From assembly GCA_009602735.1 (NCBI GenBank), contig WELA01012740.1:7530-71529 (forward strand): a stretch of 64,000 nt of DNA. Direction: 5' to 3'. Positions 1-11,240 of this stretch are shown here, one piece after another. The notes beneath the pieces were generated by a model. The model was given only the letters and a program-made list of their open reading frames with translations. It was not told the DNA's origin and searched no databases. This DNA is from Mesotaenium endlicherianum (taxonomy: Eukaryota > Streptophyta > Zygnematophyceae > Zygnematales > Mesotaeniaceae). Position 1 is the first letter of the stretch. Each line of letters begins with the position of its first letter. The position numbers and the translations under genes were made by a program.

Positions 1-1
1 G

Positions 2-952
2 AGGAAGGCTGAGCACGGACCCCAGTACTACCAGCAGCCAACAAACTGGAGGTGGACGACCATCACAAATAAGAAGCAGGAGTGTGACCGAGCCCAACCG
101 GATGACTTCCGCTATGGCCTAGACGGCTATCTCATCCTACCACCTCACATTGCCCCTTGGGACCCCAGGCTGAATGGATGCCTGAGCAATATGAATGCAG
201 AGACCAAGGAACATAGGAGGAGGGGAAGAGACTACTTCTCTAAGGGAAAGCATGCCTTTGTCAAATGGGCAAAGAATGCAGGCCGGATAGATATCAGTAG
301 GCTGAAGGCCAAGCAACCTCCAGCGCGCCCTAAGAAAGGGAGGTCGGTAGACTACTCCATGTCTACTAGGGAGCAGGACAACTTAGTGGACGAGACCCCT
401 ACTCTCTCCGAGGAGGAGGATGAGGAGGATGAGGAAGAAGAACAAGGCAGAGGAGAAGCATCAGCAGCTGGTACTCTGGATACCCAGGGGCAGGCAGGGG
501 CACTTCCTAAAGAACCACGATCACGTATTTGGAATGTGATCCCCGTTATGGAGGCAACTGGACCCCGCACTCGCTCCCCCAGCCCACCTGCCCAAGCAGA
601 GGAAGAAGCTGATCTGACTGTACTGGGCAGTAGACACAGGCAGAAATCCCCAGAGGACAGGGGTGCCAGAAGAGGGACACGCGGGTGGGCCAGAGGTATG
701 CCGGACTCCCCCTCCGCTCAGGGGCATGTACCTCTAGCCAATGTGTTTCAGCATCCTACTGAAATGCCTGTCTATGTGGGGATCAACACCCAAGTGGGTG
801 AAGAGCAGGCTACCATCCTTCGTTCTCCTCGAGGTCCAACTTTAGAGCAAACAGGGTTCTTTAGAAGGCCAGCTGACAGACCTAGAGGGCTGTCCAGATC
901 TACGTCCAGATCTCCGTCTCCTGATCCTGAAGCCCCAAGAACAACCCCTTAA
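2..952 (+). CDS. Element 0: third ORF (post-pol), C-terminal part, cut by window edge
   Basis: This is the C-terminal half of the extra protein that family-1 Ty3/gypsy elements carry between pol and the 3' LTR; the frame is open from base 2. Visible parts are the end of the conserved central domain (LPPHIAPWDPRL, FSKGKHAFVKWA), a basic segment (PKKGRSVDYS), an acidic Glu/Asp run, and an Arg/Ser-rich tail ending in PRTTP. No membrane segment or signal peptide is seen. A short spacer with a hairpin and polypurine tract follows, then an LTR start at 1066. Function is unknown. That it belongs to a retrotransposon rather than a host gene follows from near-identical copies at 9451, 31761 and 39877. 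Confidence 0.85.
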   Translation, partial: RKAEHGPQYYQQPTNWRWTTITNKKQECDRAQPDDFRYGLDGYLILPPHIAPWDPRLNGCLSNMNAETKEHRRRGRDYFSKGKHAFVKWAKNAGRIDISRLKAKQPPARPKKGRSVDYSMSTREQDNLVDETPTLSEEEDEEDEEEEQGRGEASAAGTLDTQGQAGALPKEPRSRIWNVIPVMEATGPRTRSPSPPAQAEEEADLTVLGSRHRQKSPEDRGARRGTRGWARGMPDSPSAQGHVPLANVFQHPTEMPVYVGINTQVGEEQATILRSPRGPTLEQTGFFRRPADRPRGLSRSTSRSPSPDPEAPRTTP

Positions 953-1029
953 GGTGACAGGCTGAAAAGGCAGTCAGTAGGGGAGGCTGGTCAGGTTCAG
1001 TTCCTTTATTTAAGGCTTTTGCAGTTTAA

Positions 1030-1065
1030 TGTTGTCGAGGCGACAACAAGTTAAGTTGGAGGGAT
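1030..1065 (+). promoter_or_regulatory. Hairpin and polypurine tract before the LTR of element 0
   Basis: GTTGTCG-AGG-CGACAAC (1031-1047) can form a 7-bp stem with a 3-base loop. It is followed by AAGTTGGAGGGAT, the polypurine tract that would prime plus-strand DNA synthesis, directly against TGTAATG. The same arrangement recurs at 11206-11240 and 41632-41666, and on the minus strand at 2048-2082. Confidence 0.7.
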
Positions 1066-1089
1066 TGTAATGAATCAGTATATTAGTAG
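1066..1089 (+). repeat. Start of the 3' LTR of element 0 (fragment)
   Basis: The first 24 bases match the family-1 LTR start (TGTAATGAATCAGTATATT). The sequence then switches abruptly to an unrelated, inverted LTR2-type sequence. Confidence 0.7.
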
Positions 1090-1436
1090 ATATCTACCCT
1101 CAGCGTACTGAACCTAAGTATACTGACTAATATCAAACGAGCTTACTATATGTCATCCTGCTCATATTACATCCTATATATAACTGATATATAAATCTCA
1201 GCAAACTAACCTATGATACAAAAGTCATTTTACTGCCTTCTCAACAAAGTCAGCAAACTACACTATAATACAAAAGTCATCCTGCTGACCTTTTTGACAA
1301 AGTAAGTGAACTCCCATTACATCGACATACATTCATTTAAATGAACTCGTGCATGTAAGTATATTGACATAATACTTATTTAGTGTTGTATTTATACAAG
1401 CAATTAATTAAATATATTATTACACTGATTCATTAT
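1090..1436 (-). repeat. LTR2-type fragment, inverted
   Basis: Read on the minus strand this matches the first about 345 bp of the LTR2 copy that begins at 51229: shared blocks include TTTAATTAATTGC, AAATAAGTATTATGTCAATAT and GTATTATAGTGTAGTTTGCT. It lies between the start of a plus-strand family-1 LTR and a truncated minus-strand family-1 LTR, so the stretch 1066-2047 is a mosaic of three LTR pieces. Confidence 0.65.
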
Positions 1437-2047
1437 AACACACTAGCAGTGGACAATACTCGCAAGTCAAACGAAAGTAAACTAGCATCAATAATGCAAT
1501 CAGTAAGCTCACACATGAGCAAGGCTAGGATACAGTGCATATCAATGACTTCTCGCCTTGGATTCAGATCTCTCTCCGTAAGCTGTACCAAAGTGTTGGC
1601 CTCGTTTCCGAATGTCGAACTTGAGAGCAATGCCTAGCATATGTACATGGAATGAATTTACTGTTCAACGGCCAGTGCGATGGCACCGCCTACCCAGGAG
1701 TTAGCCACGTTGGTAGGACCTCGGTTAACCAAATCCACCGCCATCTCCCATCATCCCGAATTGCCATCCATCCTAAGGATGTCATCTGGCCATTCATCTA
1801 GCACACCACACTTAGGTGCATATCTAGGCAGTTCACTGCTACCGAGTACGGAAGTCAGCTGGCTGTCAAAGAATGTGTCAGCAAGCTGACTTGAATTGAC
1901 TTCAGCCTGCTGCCCCCGACTGAGTCATTAAATTGATTATTTAATAAAGTCCAGCAAATTGATTATTAACTAAAGTTCAGCAGGCTGAACTTGTTTAACT
2001 ATAATATATAAATGAATCTTATATCAACCAATATACTGATTCATTAC
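1437..2047 (-). repeat. 3' LTR of element B (incomplete)
   Basis: On the minus strand it starts TGTAATGAATCAGTATATTG at 2047 and follows the family-1 LTR as far as the CACTGCTAGTGTGTT block. It carries the conserved core with CCTACC and GGTAGG arms. The usual R/U5 end is missing and LTR2-type sequence takes over. Confidence 0.75.
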
Positions 2048-2133
2048 AATCCCTCCAACTTATCATGTTGTCGCCTCGACAACACTAACACTTGTAATAA
2101 CGTGCTGTCCCTTCCGTCCCCAGCCTACTGCCA

Positions 2134-3052
2134 TTAGGAGGGAGATGTCCCTGGGGCCCTATACTCAGGGGAGCCAGACCTCCTCTTGTCTTGGGGTCTC
2201 GTGAAGCCTGGGGGATCCGCGTAGGGGCCCCGCGAAGAACGCAGTAACTGGGCTGTTTCCTCCTGCACAGTCTGAAACTGAAGGGAGGCAGCCTTCTCCT
2301 GGGCAGCCCTCAAACTGACAGGTATATATACCGACATCCCAGAAGGATGTTGCATGACATGAGCCAAGGGCACATGCCCTCTCTGCGAGGGAGATGCTGG
2401 CAGGCCTCTGGCTATCTCCCGAGCAGCCCTCCTGTCTGCCCTGTCTGACTAGGTCTCCGTGCCTGCAGATGGGCTCTGTCCTCTGGCAGTTCCCAGCCAA
2501 GTGATGTCCTCCTTTTCAGCGAGCTGTTACAAGGCCATCCCAGTCTTCTCCCTTACAGGGGATGTGGCAGGTGTCAGGACCACAGCGGGGCTAGTGTCCT
2601 CCTCCTCACCTTCCTCTTCTTCCTCTGACCCCTCCTCCTCTCCTTCTCCTGGTTCCTCTGAGACCGCTGGGGTTTCCTCTGTCAGCTGCTCTAGCTCTTC
2701 CCGAGAAAAAGAATACCCCACTGACCTTCCCCTTTTGGGTGCTGGTGGAGGCTCTTGAGTCCGGATCGCATATAGGTCCTTTTCTCCTTGCTTGCTTGCC
2801 CATTTGGCATAAGCATGCTTCTTTTTAGAGAATGACTCACGGGCTCTGCTCCTATCCTCCTGCATTTCTTGGCTCATGCAGTCTCTTACTCCATCCAGTC
2901 TTGGGTCCCAAGTTGCAATGTGAGGAGGCAACAGTATGTTCCCCTGTAGGTCTGTTAGGAAATTCTCATCCTTTGCCTTGTCATTCTGCTGGTCCCTCAT
3001 GTTGATGGTCATCCACCGCCAATTGGTGGGATCTGGAAAAATGCAAGGTCTG
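2134..3052 (-). pseudogene. Element B third ORF, C-terminal part
   Basis: Subfamily-1B version of the post-pol protein: LPPHIATWDPRLDG, FSKKKHAYAKWA, a basic PKRGRSVGYSF segment, a long Glu-rich tract, then a tail with MPLAHVMQHPSGM that parallels VPLANVFQHPTGM in subfamily 1A. The rest of the ORF lies at 11961-12701, on the other side of inserted element A. Broken. The parallel order of motifs in both subfamilies is the main evidence that this is a true, conserved protein family. Confidence 0.8.
3048..3052. repeat. Target-site duplication of element A (left copy)
   Basis: GTCTG here and GTCTG at 11961-11965 flank the two LTRs of A exactly, the 5-bp duplication made by Ty3/gypsy integrases. 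Confidence 0.95.
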
Positions 3053-3771
3053 TGTAATGAATCAGTATATTAGTGGATATAATATTCATTTAAATATAAT
3101 AGTTAATTAAGTTCAGCCTGCTGAACTTTAGTTAATAGTCAGTCTGCTGGACTTTACATAATTATCAGTTTAATGACTCAGCCGGAAGCAGCAGGCTGAA
3201 GTCCATATAAGTCAGCTTGCTGACCCATTCTTTGACAGCCAGCTGACTTCCGTACTCGGTAGCAGCGAACTGCCTTGACTTACACCTAAGTACGATATGC
3301 TAGATGAATGGCCAGATGACATCCCTATGATGGATGGCTATTCGGGATGATGGGAGATGGCGGTGGATTTGGTTAACCGAGGTCCTACCAACGTGGTTAA
3401 CTCCCGGGTAGGCGGTGCCATCGCACTGACCGTTGAACAGTAAACTCATTCCATGTACATATGCTAGGCATTGCTCTCGAGTTCGGCATTCGGAAACGAG
3501 GCCAACTCTCCTGTACAGCTTACTGAGAGAGATCTGAATCCAAGGCGAGAAGCCATTGATACGCACTGTCTTCTAACCTTGCTTATGTATGAGTTTATTG
3601 ATTTGCATTATTGATGCTAGTTTACTCCATTTGACTTACGAGTCTTATTCACTGCTAGTGTGTTGTCCTTTGCCGTTTAACCAGTTAACGAAAAATACCA
3701 TAAAGATTACTTGTTGATATAAAGATCTTTATTAATTGTTAATCGCTTATTTGGTAAGTCGATTCATTTCA
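3053..3771 (+). repeat. 5' LTR of element A
   Basis: Runs TGTAATGAATCAG...GATTCATTTCA (719 bp), with TG/CA ends. The U3 part is rich in imperfect CAGCNNGCTGA palindromes. A GGTAAGT splice-donor-like motif lies in U5, about 17 bp before the end. Confidence 0.95.
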
Positions 3772-3772
3772 G

Positions 3773-3784
3773 TGGTATCGGAGC
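3773..3784 (+). promoter_or_regulatory. Primer binding site of element A
   Basis: TGGTATCGGAGC begins one base after the LTR. It resembles the complement of the 3' end of plant initiator methionine tRNA (TGGTATCAGAGC) with one difference. The same sequence follows the LTRs of H (26114) and I (34313). Confidence 0.85.
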
Positions 3785-3805
3785 AGTTATTACAGTCTTC
3801 TTTGT

Positions 3806-5284
3806 ATGGTAAGGACAAGGTCTCAAACTAGCAACTCCCGAGACATGGAGAACCAGGATAACGAAAATGTCGAAAACCAGGCGGAAAGCCATGTAGCGGG
3901 AACCCGTACCTATTTTGAAGCAGTAGCAGATACTGCAGCTAGGGAGGCTGCAAATGAGGCAGCTGCTATTGCCGCAGTCACAGCTCAGCAAGCTGAGGAG
4001 GAGAGAGCCAGGCTAGAAGCAAAAAAAGTAGCAAAGGCCGCTGAAGATACAGAAAGGAGGGAAAGACAGCCAGCTGACGAACGCACTGTTGAGGAACTCA
4101 TGGCATCAAGGGCCAATATTCTGAACCCACCCCCTGCTGTACAACTCAACGTACCCCTAGGTCAAATACGTGACCGGCTGAATGCGGCAGGAATTGCTGC
4201 TGCAGGAGCGAGAGGGACTGTTGAGGACACTACTCAGCGAGTAGATGCCAATGCTGCTGCTGCATTTGCTAGACTACCACCCCAGAGTGTAGACTTGGGA
4301 GCATTGTTCGTTCAAATGCAGTCGCAAATGGCGACCATGTATCAGTCCCAGCAGGAGGACAAAAGAATCATAATGTCCCTACTGCGGTACAGAGACCAAC
4401 TGGGGTCTCACACCACTAGTGGTGGTGGCCGAGGGCCTAGTAAGCCCAAGCCGAAACCCCCCCAGGAATATGATCCTGAGGGGAACAGAAAATATTACCT
4501 GATCTAGTTTCTCGCGGATGTTGATCAGTGGCTGGAGAATTACCCAGAACTGCAAGATTACGAGAAGGTCAGGCACATCGGTGCGCTACTGAAAGGCAGT
4601 GCCGCAGACTGGTGGCTTTACTGGAAGGGAGAGCGTAAGGCTCGGCAACTCGGTGACCCTACGTGGGTAGAGTTTGTCGAGAAGTTGCATGAGAAGTTTG
4701 ATGTCATCAACCAGCAGGAGAAAGCTATCTATGCGATGATCTCCCTGACACTGAAGCAGACCACTTCAGTTGCTGAGTTTGCTCAAAAGTTCCAAGAGAA
4801 CATGATGAAGCAGCCTGATTTGCCAGAACGGTATAGGATAGCATACTTCAGGTATGGCTTGAAATCCGAGGTCTCTGGTCATTTTGCTGAGAAAAAGTAT
4901 GAGAAACTGGCTGACTTGATCCAGGATGCTGACGCCTGGGATCAGCAGCAGTTCAATCACAAGCGCCAGAGTAACGCTTTGGTGTCTAAGATTGTCAAAA
5001 AGCCCCACGGTTCCTACAATGCAGTTGAAGGAGACCAGGCTGAGGATAATCAGGGTGATGAATATGAGTATGAGTACAATGCTATTCAGTCTAGAGGTAG
5101 AGGTGGTCCCTCTCGAGGTGGCTATGGAAGGGGTGGTGGTAGGACTAAGCCGAGACCAGCCTCAGCAAAATCCACTTGCTACCATTGTCAGCAGAAAGGC
5201 CACTACAGAGAACAGTGTCTAGTCAAGCACCTGTCCAAAGTCGAGAGAAAAGACCAGCCTTTAAAAGACAGCAACAGTCAGTAA
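3806..5284 (+). pseudogene. Element A gag (broken)
   Basis: Capsid/nucleocapsid polyprotein of about 490 residues in intact relatives. It opens [17 protein letters not shown], has an Ala/Glu-rich N-terminal region, a retrotransposon gag core ([18 protein letters not shown]), a Gly/Arg-rich linker and one CCHC zinc knuckle ([14 protein letters not shown]) near the C-terminus. It ends in the gag-pol overlap with an in-phase T TTA AAA heptamer at 5260-5266. Intact counterparts are at 26147 and 34346. Confidence 0.9.
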
Positions 5285-8200
5285 TCCAGTTTACTGACTG
5301 TGAGGATGCTAGAGATAGTGAGTCGTCACTAGCTGCCCTCGTAGCAGGTATTATGGGTCCTGCTGAACTGGATTCACTATGCATGCCTGACAAACAGATA
5401 AAGGAGACCATCAGCAATATAGACGTCCAGAGAGTGCACACTCTGGATGCTCTTGTTCCACCTGATGTCCAACATTTCTTTGCTACGTCAGGAGAACAAT
5501 GCGAAAGTCAGGAAAAGACAGTCCCCCCTATCCTACTGCATTGCATGATTGCAGGTAGGAAGGTGAGGGCATTTGTTGACGGAGGGGCGTCACATACTTT
5601 TATCCACAAGGACTTAGTTAAGCGGCTAAGGCTGCCTACTGTCACCCAAGGGAATAGAAAAATATTCCTTGGAGATGCCTCAAGTATCCCGGGAGGAGTT
5701 ATAACCAAGCCTATTGAGGTCCAGTTAGGTTCTGGCATTGCAGTTCTAACTGAAACGCTTACATTTGAGGTACTCAACACTGGCTTTTATGATCTCGTGC
5801 TAGGCAGGTCCTGGCTTAATAGACATCAAGCTGAAGTGTGTTGGAGCAGAGGTACAGTTAAAGTGAGAGGAGCCAGTGATGGGCAGACTGACTTGGCACC
5901 CACCAGTGCTCTTCCTCTTGTCCTGTGTGGATGGCAAATGAAGGAAAAGAAGAGGCTTCCAGAAGGATGCAAGTTGCTGAATGCAATGGAGTTCGTCAAA
6001 AGCTGGAACCAGAAGGAAGACAGAATGTTCTGTCTGCTGCTAAGAGAGGTACCTCCTCAACCTGAAGAAGTGGTTGAGAAAAAGGTACACCCTCCGGAAC
6101 ACCCTACTGCTGCAAACATTGTTGCTCAGTACACGGATGTGTTTAATATGCCTCCAGGACTACCCCCTAAGCGGGAAGTAGATCATAGGATTGATTTATT
6201 ACCTGGTAGCCAGCCACCCTGGCAACGCACGTATGGCTTGTCTTATTTGGAGAGTGAGGAGTTGAAAACACAGATTGCAGAGCTGGAGGAAAATGGTTAC
6301 ATTTCTCCCAGTAAATCACCGTACGGCGCACCTATCCTATTTGTTAAGAAAAAGGATGGCAGTATGCGGATGTGTGTGGATTACAGAGCCCTGAACAGAA
6401 TTACAGTAAAGAACAAGTATGCTTTACCCAGAATCGAGGACTTGCTTGATACCCTGTCTGGTGCTAAGGTGTTCAGTAAGATAGATCTCAAGAGTGGTTA
6501 TCATCAAATCAGAATTGCTGAGGGGGATGAACACAAGACTGCCTTCCGCACACGTTATGGACACTATGAGTTCAACGTGATGCCATTTGGACTGACTAAT
6601 GCTCCTGCCACCTTCATGGGTGCTATGAATGACATTTTCAGACCTTATTTGGATAAGTTTTCCTGGATAATATTTTAATTTTCTCTAAAGATGAAGCTCA
6701 GCATGCTGAACACTTAAAGACAGTCATGGACACTCTGAGAACAAATCACTTATATGCTAAAATGAGCAAGTGTGATTTCTTTAAAGACAGTATTCAATTC
6801 TTAGGCCACATTGTCAGTAAAAAGGGCATCAGCGTGAATCCTAAGAAAGTCCAGACCATAAGGGACTGGCCAGTACCATAGTCTGTCTCTGAAGTTAGAT
6901 TCTTCCTTGGGTTGGCTAACTACTATAGAAGATTTATTGAGAATTATTCCACAAAGGCCAGTAAACTGACTGACCTTACTAAGAAAGACATAGGGTATGT
7001 GTGGGGGGAAGAGCAGCAGGCTGCCTTCCAGACCCTTAAAGATGCCCTTTGTTCTGCCCCAGTGCTAGCCGTGTATGACCCCAGCAAACCGGTGCAGGTG
7101 GTTACTGATGCCTCTGACTTTGCCATGGGTGCTATTTTGTTGCAGCCTGCTGACAAAACCACAAAGGATGGTAAGTTACGGCAGGAGTGGCATCCTGTGT
7201 TGTTTGAGTCTATGAAATTTAATCCAGCGGAGATTAATTACTCAGTGCATGATAAAGAGCTGCTAGCTATCGTTCATGTACTCAAACAGTGGAGAGCATA
7301 CTTACATGGTAAAGCTATTAAGGTGATTACAGATCATCGAGCTCTGACTCACTTTCAGAAGAAGTCCAAGCTGTTGCGGAGGGAGAACCGCTGGAGCCAG
7401 ATGCTGGAGCAGTTCCAAGTCCAGATCGACTACAAACCAGGGAAGTTGAATCCTGTTGATGCACTCTCTAGAAGACTCGACTTGCAAGAAACGAACTTTA
7501 GTCAGCATGCTGTAGATAAAGTCCTGTGTGCACTCACTTCACTAAAGGTGAAAAAGTCCTTCCTAGAACAACTTAGGAAAGCCTACCTTTCTGACCCAAC
7601 ATTTGAGCCCAGCCCCACTACTGGTGTGTGTCGTGCTACTTCACTCGGGTATAAGCTCAAGGGAGGGGTCTGGGTGACTGAAACCACTTCAGGCAGGCTG
7701 AAGCTCGTGGTTCCTAATAATTTGGAAATAAGGTCTCTCTTACTGAGTCAAGCTCATGACAGTCTCCTGGGTGGACATTTGGGGCAGGCCAAAACTGTTG
7801 GCAAACTGGCAAAACATTATCATTGGGAGGGGTTACCCGGGGAGGCCTTGAAATATGTCAAGTCCTGTGACCAGTGTCAGAGAAATAAGTCTCGGCACAC
7901 ACCACCCGGAGGTCTCTTGCAACCGCTACCCATCCCAGCGGGACGCTGGGAAACTATATCCATGGACTGGGTGGTCTCACTACCACGAACTGCCAACGGG
8001 CATGATTCAATACTGGTAGTCGTGGATAAACTGACAAAAATGGTCCATTTCATCCCCACAACTGTCAAAGTAACTGCACTCGAAACAGCGAGACAGTTTT
8101 ACAACCATGTAGTATGCCAACATGGGCTCCCTTCTAATATCATCTCAGACAGAGACTCAAAATTCACCTCTAAGTTCTGGAGAGCTTTAATGGGGTTAAT

Positions 8201-9058
8201 GGGAGTCAAACAGCTGCTCAGCACAGCAAACCACCCTCAGACTGATGGGCAGACTGAAAGAACTAACCGAGTTCTGCAGGAGGTGCTGAGAGCATATATT
8301 AACCAAAAACAAGATAATTGGGATGACCTGTTGCCTCAAATTCAGTTTGCGGTCAACAGTGCGGTGCACGCGTCAACGGGCAAAACTCCTTTTGAACTCA
8401 GCCTGGGTAGAGTTCCTAAGTCTCCTTTAGATGTACTGGGGGAGTCTTTAGCTTGCCCTGAAGGGATTGACAACCCGGTCTCCCTCCAGTTAACTCAAGA
8501 GTTTGCTGACACCCTGTCAGAAGTCCAACGAAACTTGCACACGGCCCAAGAAAACCAACAAAAATACGCTAATCAACACCGTCGGGAACTGACATTTTCC
8601 AAGGGGGATTTAGTCAAACTGCATTCTCAGCACCTGTACCTCCCTGATGTGGTCAAGAAAAAGCTTGGCCCTGTCTGGGTCGGTCCCTATTCGGTGGTGC
8701 GTCGTATCGGTCCAAATGCATACAAACTCAACATGTCAGCCGAATACAAGGGTCACCCGGTCTTTAATGTCTCCTTCCTGGAACCATACATCAAAGGTGA
8801 TACACTGTTCACAGGTCGGTTACCTGTCCAACCGGGACCGGTCCCCGCTGTCCGGGACGGCGACCCTGAGGAATATGAGGTCGATGAGATTTTAGACGCT
8901 CGCTCGGTCCGTCGATCGTCTAAATATGTCATGAAATACCTCATCCGATGGAAGGGTTACGATGCCTCTGGGGACACTTGGGAATTTAAGGACCACTTGA
9001 CCAATGCCAAAGGGGCGTTGACACGGTTCCACCTTCGGGCCGCTGGAGCCCCTTCATA
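5285..9058 (+). pseudogene. Element A pol with chromodomain (broken)
   Basis: In order: aspartic protease ([11 protein letters not shown]), reverse transcriptase ([30 protein letters not shown]), RNase H ([14 protein letters not shown]), integrase (HHCC finger ending [11 protein letters not shown], then [32 protein letters not shown]) and a C-terminal chromodomain ([28 protein letters not shown]). The frame is -1 relative to gag. The chromodomain is thought to steer insertion to chromatin with methylated H3K9. The intact copy in element I shows the usual arrangement. Confidence 0.93.
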
Positions 9059-9450
9059 ACTGTCATTTCAGTTGACACGGGAAGGTGACAGGCGGTCCTG
9101 TCTCCATTTAAGTTGGAGGGGAAAATATATGACAGTTAGTGAGCGAGAGCGATAAAGGGACAGTTACGTGAATCCTAAATGTCAGCATAGTGACAGAGGG
9201 GACAGCCTGGCCCACATAAAGCACCTTTAGCTGAAGGAAAAAGGGCCTCGCACAACACTACATCACTTAAGTTACCCTACAACACAATCATACGTTTATG
9301 TTTAGCGCATCGCAACTACGTCAACTTTTAGCAATCATCCTGTAAGGTAAACAGCAGCGAAGCCACTATACTAAATACTAACATACTTCCTGCAATCCCT
9401 ATGACAAAGGTCCATATCCTACTAACTTGTGCCCTGGTTACATGTGCAGG
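9059..9450 (+). other. Pol to third-ORF spacer of element A
   Basis: About 390 bp without a convincing gene. It holds a polypurine-like TTTAAGTTGGAGGGG (9107-9121) that repeats the motif found at the 3' LTR, several TGACAG or CTGTCA motifs, a TACTAAC branch-point motif (9420-9426) and a CAG acceptor (AG at 9448-9449) one base before the third ORF's ATG. Confidence 0.7.
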
Positions 9451-11127
9451 ATGGCGCCCACCACACAAAAGGAGGACAGAAAGCGCAAAGCGGAAGAAGC
9501 CAGGAGGACAATGGAGCAATACCAGAAGGAGCTGGCGGCGACGTCCCTCACCAGGAGAGAACAGAAAAGGGTCCGCAGACAACAAGAGGCGGCAGAAGAG
9601 GCACAGAGGAAGAAGGATCCAGAAGCGGAAAACCTCAGGAAAGCTGAGGAGGAGAGACAGAAGAAACAACAAGAAGAAGCGGCAGCGGCTGAGGAGGAGA
9701 AAAGGAAAAAGATTGAAGCGGACAGACAGAAAAGCTTGGCCACTTACAGGTATACTGTGGTGGGTGGCCAAAACTTCGATAACCTGAAGGAAGCATTGCT
9801 GGCAGCCCAGGAGATCAACCGGCTGGAACAGACAACACTGCTACAGAGGGAAGGAGCTGCAACACTGGATAGGTACATCGAGACACGCACTGGTGTGGTC
9901 CTCTACGAAGATTATGCCAAGATGGTGGGCTATACAGCGGAGCAGGCCCGGTATCTTGCAGATGATTCAGAGGACAAGCCGGTCCCCATACCGGGAATAG
10001 TGGGAGATCAGAGACTCATCCGGATGGTGAGCATGCGGCCCGATAGCTTTAAGGATACGGTATTCTACCTCACACTACTGCCAGCTTACAATGAAGTTGA
10101 GAGAAGGAGCTGGGAGTACTTGGCCAGGGAAGCAGGACAGCAGATGTTCTCTCCCCACTGGTTCCCGTGTAAACTGAGGAAGGCTGAGCACGGACCCCAG
10201 TACTACCAGCAGCCAACAGACTGGAGGTGGATGACCGTCACAAATAAGAAGCAGGAGTGTGACCGAGCCCAACCGGATGACTTCCACTATGGCCTAGACA
10301 GCTATCTCATCCTACCACCTCACATTGCCCCTTGGGACCCCAGGCTGAATGGATGCCTGAGCAACATGAATGCAGAGACCAAGGAGCATAGGAGGAGGGG
10401 AAGAGAATACTTCTCCAAGGGAAAGCATGCCTTCGTCAAATGGGCGAAGAATGCAGGCCAGATAGATATCAGCAGGTTGAAGGCCAAGCAACCTCCAGAG
10501 CGCCCTAAGAAAGGGAGGTCGGTAGACTACTCCATGTCTACTAGGGAGTAGGACGACTTAGTGGACGAGACCCCTACTCTCTCCGAGGAGGAGGACGAGG
10601 AGGATGAGGAAGAAGAACAAGGCAGAGGAGAAGCATCAGCAGCAGGTACTCAGGATACCCAATGGCAGGCAGTGGCGCTTCTTAAAGAACCACGATCAGG
10701 TATTTGGAATGTGATCCCTGTTATGGCGACAACCGGACCCCGCGCTCGCTCCCCCAGCCCACCTGCCCAAGCAGGGGAAGAAGCTGATCTGACTGTACTG
10801 GGCAGCAGACACAGGCAGAAATCCCCAGAGGACAGGGGTGCCAGAAGAGAGACACGCGGGTGGGCCAGAGGTATGCCGGCCTCCCCCTCCGCTTAGGGGC
10901 ATGTACCTCTAGCCAATGTATTTCAGCATCCTACTGGAATGCCTGTCTATGTGGGGATCAACGCCCAAGTGGTTGAAGAACAGGCTACCATCCTTCGTTC
11001 CCCTCGAGGCCCAACTTTAGAGCAAACAGGGTTCTTTAGAAGGCCAGCTGACAGACGTAGAGGGCTGTCCAGATCTAGGTCCAGATCTCCGTCTCCTGAT
11101 CCTGAAGCCCCAAGAACAACCCCTTAA
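9451..11127 (+). pseudogene. Element A third ORF (broken)
   Basis: Post-pol protein of subfamily 1A. The chosen start MAPTTQKEDRK follows the acceptor-like CAG by one base; an upstream in-frame TTG gives no better start. Parts: a Lys/Glu/Gln/Arg coiled coil in the first 100 residues, a conserved middle domain (YEDYAKMVGYT, YNEVERRSWEYLARE, LPPHIAPWDPRL, FSKGKHAFVKWA), an acidic tract and an Arg/Ser-rich tail. Broken at about two places. No similarity to a known envelope protein is recognised. Confidence 0.85.
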
Positions 11128-11240
11128 GGTGACAGGCTGAGAAGACAGTCAGTAGGGACTGCTGGTCAGGGTCAGTTCCTTTATTTAAGGCTTTGGCAAT
11201 TTAATGTTGTCGAGGCGACAACAAGTTAAGGTGGAGGGAT

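Noticed and set aside
1066-1437. An inverted-repeat DNA element (MITE) bounded by TGTAATGAATCAGT and ACTGATTCATTATA
   Set aside because: The interior matches the start of LTR2 at 51229 and the ends match LTR starts, so a mosaic of LTR pieces explains it better.
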